NCBI GenBank assembly: GCA_015064195.1
Contig: SVSO01000102.1
Span: 1-9,669 of the forward strand
Source: Oscillospiraceae bacterium
GTDB taxonomy: Bacteria > Bacillota_A > Clostridia > Oscillospirales > CAG-272
Direction: 5' to 3'
Length of the DNA stretch: 9,669 nucleotides
In this document: positions 5,644 to 9,669 of the stretch, in pieces
How positions within the stretch are numbered: position 1 is the stretch's first letter
Layout: each line of letters opens with the position of its first letter
Notes under the pieces: model-generated
The model's database searches: none
Told to the model about the DNA's origin: nothing
Seen by the model: the letters and a program-made list of their open reading frames with translations, nothing else
Translations under genes and position numbers: made by a program

Positions 5644-7014
5644 TCATTCGTTTTTGCCTTCTGACTCAAGCCGTCTGACGGTATTCCGGAAAACGACGAT
5701 GCATCCGGGGATGAGCACCACGTCCGCCGCCGCCCATGCGAGGATCTCCGTCCAGAAAACGCCGCTGTAGCCGATGATCGGTGTAAGCAGCACAGCCGAC
5801 GCGATCCGCAGTACCAGCTCCGCCGCACAGGATGCCAGCGGGATCGCGGTATTGCCAAGCCCCTGCACTGCCGGACGGAGGATGTGGATCAGATACAGCA
5901 CCGGGAAGAAAAAGCTCATGAGCCGCAAAAATTCACAGCCGAGATCCAGCACCTCCGCCGCATTTTCCGCGGACGGCTCAATGAATGCGGTAAGGATCAG
6001 CCTGCCGAACAACAGGATGAACGCCGCGACGATCAGCGATGTCACAAGTCCCACGATAAGGCCGGTGCGGATGCCCGAGCGGATCCGGTCGGTATTTTTT
6101 GCGCCCAGATTCTGGCCGTTGAAGGTCGTCATGGCATAGCCGTAGGAATAGCCCGCCATTTCGATGATGCCCATGAGCTTCATGGCGGCGGTATAACCGG
6201 CGATCAGCGTCACGCCCAGCGGATTGATGACGCCCTGCACCACCATGCCGCCGAGAGCGATGGCGGCATTCTGCATGGACATGGGCAGTCCGATGCGCAG
6301 AAGCTCCTTGCAGCGTTCCTTCGCCAGCCGGAAATCGCCCCGCTCCATGTGCAGGGTATCCACTTTTTTCAGACAGATGATGCAGTAAATGCAGGAACAG
6401 ATCTGTGCGGCGACGGTGGTTGCCGCGGCACAGGCGATGCCGAAGCCGAGACCGATCACCAGGATCAGGTCAAGGACGATGTTGACTGCGGACGACAGCA
6501 GCATGGCATTCAGCGGCGATTTGCTGTTGCCCAGCGCACGAAGCGTTCCGGCAAGATAGTTATAGAACATCACCACCGGCAGTCCCAGCGCGGTGATGGT
6601 GAGATAGGTTGCCGCCATTTCAAAGATGTCCTCCGGTGTGCGCATCAGTGTCAGCACCGGACGGATGAGGATCAGCGCGGCAAGTGCAGTGCCGACACCG
6701 AGGATAATCGTCAGCACGGCGGAATTTGCCACATATTTGCGGAGCGCCGGCATATTCTTCGCGCCGAAGCTCTGTGCGGCGGGAATGGCAAAGCCTTCCG
6801 CCAGTCCCTGCACGATGCATTGGAACAGATACCCGAACCACGTGCAGACGCCCACTGCCGCGAATGCATCCACGCCGATGCCCCGTCCCACGATGCTGGC
6901 ATCCGCGATGTTATATAACTGCTGAAACACATTGCCCAGCATCAGCGGCAGAGCCATTCCGAGGATCAGCTTCAGCGGCCGGCCTGTCGTCATATCCTTT
7001 ACTGCTGTACTCAT
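5644..7014 (-). CDS. MATE family multidrug exporter
   Basis: An inner-membrane cation-coupled antiporter of the MATE family (NorM/DinF-like MatE fold), 456 residues, the usual length. The sequence has about twelve hydrophobic segments in two related halves. The first membrane segment reads PLMLGNVFQQLYNIADASIVGRG, with the helix-1 acidic residue and VGR turn common in the family. The signature Pro/Gly-rich ALGLPVVMFYNYLAGTLRALGNS is near residues 142-164, and FPVLYLIHILRPAVQGLGN in the second half corresponds to it. The start at 7014 follows GAGGG at about eight bases. The gene has its own promoter and no regulator gene beside it. Its substrate cannot be told from sequence. The stop is 117 bases before the lipoprotein gene. 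Confidence 0.93.
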   Translation of the reverse strand: MSTAVKDMTTGRPLKLILGMALPLMLGNVFQQLYNIADASIVGRGIGVDAFAAVGVCTWFGYLFQCIVQGLAEGFAIPAAQSFGAKNMPALRKYVANSAVLTIILGVGTALAALILIRPVLTLMRTPEDIFEMAATYLTITALGLPVVMFYNYLAGTLRALGNSKSPLNAMLLSSAVNIVLDLILVIGLGFGIACAAATTVAAQICSCIYCIICLKKVDTLHMERGDFRLAKERCKELLRIGLPMSMQNAAIALGGMVVQGVINPLGVTLIAGYTAAMKLMGIIEMAGYSYGYAMTTFNGQNLGAKNTDRIRSGIRTGLIVGLVTSLIVAAFILLFGRLILTAFIEPSAENAAEVLDLGCEFLRLMSFFFPVLYLIHILRPAVQGLGNTAIPLASCAAELVLRIASAVLLTPIIGYSGVFWTEILAWAAADVVLIPGCIVVFRNTVRRLESEGKNE

Positions 7015-7047
7015 ATTGCACCCTCACAAAACTGTTTGATACCGATT

Positions 7048-7076
7048 ATTATAGCACACTGCACCGCCGCTGTCAA
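7048..7076 (-). promoter_or_regulatory. Sigma-A promoter of the MATE gene
   Basis: On the minus strand the exact consensus TTGACA (7071-7076), 17 bases, TATAAT (7048-7053) lies about 35 bases upstream of the start codon. It diverges from the proS promoter, with 62 bases between the two -35 boxes. A leader this short leaves no room for a riboswitch. Confidence 0.88.
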
Positions 7077-7138
7077 GGGAATGCCGTAAAAAGATCCCGG
7101 ATCAAATAAACTCTCTCCGGAATTTTTCACCGAATGTC

Positions 7139-7167
7139 TTGACAATGCCGCAAATTCGCGGTATAAT
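7139..7167 (+). promoter_or_regulatory. Sigma-A promoter of proS
   Basis: TTGACA (7139-7144), a 17-base spacer and TATAAT (7162-7167) match the consensus exactly. The spacer holds a small inverted repeat, CCGC (7148-7151) with GCGG (7158-7161), which could be an operator or chance. The leader to the proS start is under 40 bases, so there is no T-box of the kind that controls many Firmicutes synthetase genes. Confidence 0.9.
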
Positions 7168-7211
7168 ATAAGGTATGATGCAATAATATACTTTTGAAAG
7201 GAACTACCATC

Positions 7212-8651
7212 ATGGCAAACGACAAGAAACTCGTTGAAGCGATCACATCCATGGACGTGGATTTCGCTCAATGGTACACCGATATCTGCAAAAAGGCTGA
7301 CCTTATCGACTATTCCAGCGTTAAGGGCTGCATGATCATCCGTCCCTACGGCTACGCGATCTGGGAGCTGATCCAGAAGAATCTGGACGGACGCTTCAAG
7401 GAGCTGGGACATGAGAATGTTTATATGCCCATGTTCATCCCCGAATCCCTTCTCCAGAAGGAAAAGGATCACGTGGAAGGCTTCGCGCCCGAGGTTGCAT
7501 GGGTCACACACGGCGGCAGTGAAAAGCTGACGGAGCGTATGTGTGTCCGTCCCACCTCCGAGACCCTGTTCTGCGAGCATTACGCCAACATCATCCGCTC
7601 TTACCGCGATCTGCCCAAGCTCTACAATCAGTGGTGCTCAGTGGTGCGCTGGGAAAAGACCACACGTCCCTTCCTCCGCTCCCGCGAATTCCTCTGGCAG
7701 GAGGGCCACACCATGCACGCCACCGCTGAGGAAGCGCGCGCGGAGACTGTTCAGATGCTCAATGTTTACGCGGATTTCCACGAGCAGGATCTGGCGATCC
7801 CGGTCATCAAGGGTGCAAAGACTCCCTCGGACAAGTTCGCAGGCGCAGAAGATACCTACGCCATCGAAGCCCTGATGCACGACGGCAAGGCACTGCAGGC
7901 CGGCACGTCTCACTATTTCGGCGACGGCTTTGCAAAGGCATTCGACATCACCTATACCGATAAGGAAAACAAGATCGTTCATCCGTTCCAGACCTCTTGG
8001 GGCGTTACCACCCGCATGATCGGCGGCATCATCATGACCCACGGCGATGACAACGGCCTCGTTCTCCCGCCGGCAGTTGCCCCCATCCAGGTGGTCATCA
8101 TCCCCGTCGCGGCTCACAAGCCGGGCGTTATCGATGCGGCCAAGGCTCTGGAAGCCCGTCTGAAGGGCAATGTCCGCGTGAAGCTGGACGATTCCGACAA
8201 CTCTCCCGGCTGGAAGTACGCAGAATATGAAATGAAGGGCGTGCCGGTGCGCATTGAGATCGGCCCGCGCGACATCGAAGCCGGTCAGTGCGTCATCGTG
8301 ACCCGCCATGACCGCGAAAAGACGGTGGTTTCCCTCGACAATCTGGAAGCGGCAGTGGCTGAGAAGCTGCAGGCAGTCCGCGACGGTCTGTACGCGAAGG
8401 CACTGGCAAACCGCGAAAAGCGCACCTACGACTGCACGACCATGGACGAGATCACCGCAAAGCTGGCGGAAAACGGCGACGGCTTCGTTCGCGCTATGTG
8501 GTGCGGCGATCCCGAATGCGAGGACAAGGTGAAGGAAGTCACCGGCGTCGGCTCCCGCTGTGTACCGCTGGATCAGGCGAAGATCTCCGATGTGTGCGTC
8601 TGCTGCGGCAAGCCCGCAAAGCAGCTCGTATACTGGGGCAAGGCATATTAA
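7212..8651 (+). CDS. proS: Prolyl-tRNA synthetase, type 3
   Basis: Cytoplasmic class II aminoacyl-tRNA synthetase that joins proline to tRNA(Pro) using ATP. It has 479 residues, the size of the archaeal/eukaryal-like bacterial form without the editing insertion. Visible motifs, in order: [16 protein letters not shown] (66-81, motif 1 area), CVRPTSET (111-118), [22 protein letters not shown] (146-167, motif 2), the proline-pocket region [14 protein letters not shown] (231-244), and [17 protein letters not shown] (271-287, motif 3). An anticodon-binding domain follows, then a Cys-rich tail with CGDPEC and CVCCGK ending in YWGKAY, as in members with a C-terminal zinc-binding domain. I chose the ATG at 7212, behind AAAGGA at nine bases; a TTG six codons earlier overlaps that site. 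Motif 3 is followed by PPAVAP where a basic residue is common after the two prolines, probably a harmless variant. Confidence 0.97.
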   Translation: MANDKKLVEAITSMDVDFAQWYTDICKKADLIDYSSVKGCMIIRPYGYAIWELIQKNLDGRFKELGHENVYMPMFIPESLLQKEKDHVEGFAPEVAWVTHGGSEKLTERMCVRPTSETLFCEHYANIIRSYRDLPKLYNQWCSVVRWEKTTRPFLRSREFLWQEGHTMHATAEEARAETVQMLNVYADFHEQDLAIPVIKGAKTPSDKFAGAEDTYAIEALMHDGKALQAGTSHYFGDGFAKAFDITYTDKENKIVHPFQTSWGVTTRMIGGIIMTHGDDNGLVLPPAVAPIQVVIIPVAAHKPGVIDAAKALEARLKGNVRVKLDDSDNSPGWKYAEYEMKGVPVRIEIGPRDIEAGQCVIVTRHDREKTVVSLDNLEAAVAEKLQAVRDGLYAKALANREKRTYDCTTMDEITAKLAENGDGFVRAMWCGDPECEDKVKEVTGVGSRCVPLDQAKISDVCVCCGKPAKQLVYWGKAY

Positions 8652-8658
8652 GAATTCC

Positions 8659-8697
8659 GAAGGATGCGGCGAATGTTCTGTTTGCCGCATTCTTTTT
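8659..8697 (+). terminator. Rho-independent terminator after proS
   Basis: ATGCGGC (8664-8670) pairs with GCCGCAT (8684-8690), extended outward by several pairs including G-T, with a 13-base loop and a following TCTTTTT run. It begins eight bases after the proS stop and should separate proS from the acyltransferase gene, whose start is 15 bases further on. Confidence 0.8.
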
Positions 8698-8711
8698 CCC
8701 GAATTGACAGT

Positions 8712-9669
8712 ATGAAACAACGTATCTTTTATCTCGATCTGCTCCGCGCATGGGCCATTCCCTGCGTGGTGATGCTCCACTGCATCACACCCATTCTCGC
8801 AAATCAGGGCTTCTACGGCTCCACCTCGTGGCATCTCGCCGTCGCCCTCAACGAATTCTGCCGCACCGGTGTGCCGCTTTTTCTCATGATCAGCGGTGCG
8901 CTCCTGCTGTCGGATGAACGGTCGGCGGATATCGGCTATTTTTACAAAAAGCGTCTGCCCCGCCTGATCTTTCCCCTGCTTGTGTGGCATACGGTCTACT
9001 ACCTCGCCTATACCTTCAACAGCGGCGGAAGCTTCAGCCTGCGGGATCTGCTCGCCGGGCTGACCAACAATGGTTCAGCCTATCATATGTGGTTCGTCTA
9101 TTCCCTTCTCGGCATTTATCTCATCACGCCTTTTCTCCGGCGCATCACGGAAAGCTGCTCCATGAAGGCTCTGGGCGTACTGCTGCTCATTCTCCTGTTT
9201 CCCGGCACGCTTCGTCCGCTGTGGAACGTGACCGTTGGCCATTACATCTACCTGTTCGATCCGCTGATGGAGTGCTATCTCGGCTATTTTCTCTTTGGCT
9301 ATCTGCTCACCCGGGTGAAGCTCACGAAGCTTCTGCGGATTCTTGCCATCGTCTGCGGCATTGGCGGCTTTCTCATGGGCTTTCTCGCCTCGGAGCTGTC
9401 TTCCACCGCCGAAGCACTGCGCTATCCCTTCAACGGCGGCTATGAGCTGAATCATTATCTGCTGGCCGGCGCAATTTTCTTTCTGCTCCGGGATCTGACG
9501 GAAGGGCGGGAGATTCCGGCGTTTCCCACAAAGCTGGCGGCGGTGCTGTCCGACACGGCCTTCGGCGTGTACTGGATCCATGTGCTGCTTTTAGAGCTTG
9601 CCCAGCGGTATCTCGTCCCCGATGCATCGCCCATTCTGCTGGCCGGTCTGCATTTTGTCGCAGTCATGG
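8712..9669 (+). CDS. Acyltransferase-3 family membrane protein (3' end outside window)
   Basis: Integral membrane O-acyltransferase of the Acyl_transf_3 family (OafA/WecH-like), which move acetyl or similar groups onto cell-surface sugars or lipids. At least 319 codons are open up to the window edge with no stop. The start reads FYLDLLRAWAIPCVVMLHC, the family's Asp-Leu-Leu-Arg motif and the proposed active-site His in helix 1. LMISGALLL and YFYKKRLPRLIFPLLVW follow, matching the Ser-Gly and Lys-Arg-x-x-Arg motifs, then HMWFVYSLLGIYLITPFLRR, typical of this branch. Repeated hydrophobic segments fit about ten membrane helices; the last few are beyond the edge. The ATG has no clear ribosome site before it (GAATTGACAGT), and the gene starts right after the proS terminator, so how it is expressed is unclear. 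The substrate is unknown. Confidence 0.9.
   Translation, partial: MKQRIFYLDLLRAWAIPCVVMLHCITPILANQGFYGSTSWHLAVALNEFCRTGVPLFLMISGALLLSDERSADIGYFYKKRLPRLIFPLLVWHTVYYLAYTFNSGGSFSLRDLLAGLTNNGSAYHMWFVYSLLGIYLITPFLRRITESCSMKALGVLLLILLFPGTLRPLWNVTVGHYIYLFDPLMECYLGYFLFGYLLTRVKLTKLLRILAIVCGIGGFLMGFLASELSSTAEALRYPFNGGYELNHYLLAGAIFFLLRDLTEGREIPAFPTKLAAVLSDTAFGVYWIHVLLLELAQRYLVPDASPILLAGLHFVAVM

Noticed and set aside
5607..5648. Possible terminator after the MATE gene (AATGAAT/ATTCATT stem)
   Set aside because: The 7-bp stem is all but AT-only with a 12-base loop and overlaps the stop codon; too weak to call.
5884..6918. Plus-strand open frame of 344 codons over the MATE gene
   Set aside because: Low-complexity Gln/His/Arg-rich translation, antisense to a clear exporter gene with its own promoter and ribosome site.
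7098..7126. CCGGA/TCCGG stem followed by AATTTTT between the divergent promoters
   Set aside because: Only five base pairs around a long loop, with no transcript that would need ending there.
7638..8990. Long minus-strand open frame (450 codons) across proS
   Set aside because: It is antisense to an unmistakable prolyl-tRNA synthetase, and its protein is His/Asp/Ala-rich without motifs, as expected from antisense reading of GC-rich codons.

Overview
The window looks like a chromosomal segment from a Firmicutes of the class Clostridia, probably a gut Oscillospiraceae/Ruminococcaceae-type organism. This is inferred from the type-3 prolyl-tRNA synthetase with a Cys-rich C-terminus, AGGAGG-like ribosome sites, consensus TTGACA-17-TATAAT promoters, lipoprotein signal peptides, MATE and acyltransferase-3 relatives, and an IS21 remnant. 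No RNA gene of a known family, CRISPR array or phage gene was recognised.

Left part (1 to about 4500) is a worn accessory region. It opens with a possible short minus-strand transcription unit (strong promoter near 238-266, terminator-like hairpin near 25-55) and a perfect 15-bp palindrome (317-350). Two genes that would make a carbohydrate-utilisation pair follow, and both are broken. The FAD-dependent oxidoreductase (622-1789) keeps its dinucleotide-binding motif in one frame and its catalytic and C-terminal body in another, with a stretch missing between. The sugar-type ABC solute-binding lipoprotein (1922-3409) has an in-frame TAA two codons after the lipobox cysteine. Their upstream regions share a related 65-bp segment, and the binding-protein gene is bracketed by a 25-bp inverted repeat. 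A perfect terminator hairpin (3636-3676) and the 3' part of an IS21-family istA transposase with an internal stop (3715-4308, minus) follow. Triple CTGGCC repeats typical of IS21 ends lie at 4358-4411.

Right part (about 4534-9669) is compact and intact. On the minus strand are an amino-acid-type substrate-binding lipoprotein (4684-5526) and a MATE exporter (5644-7014), each with its own consensus promoter. On the plus strand are proS (7212-8651), divergent from the MATE gene, then a terminator and an acyltransferase-3 membrane protein that runs off the window edge.

The most notable observation is the order of segments in the 4684-5526 lipoprotein. The part that normally ends a family-3 solute-binding protein (the stretch running to the Lys-Trp-Phe-Gly motif) sits directly after the signal peptide, and the normal N-terminal and middle parts follow. 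The protein ends where the C-terminal part would usually begin. This reads as a natural circular permutation of the periplasmic-binding-protein fold, with every element present once.
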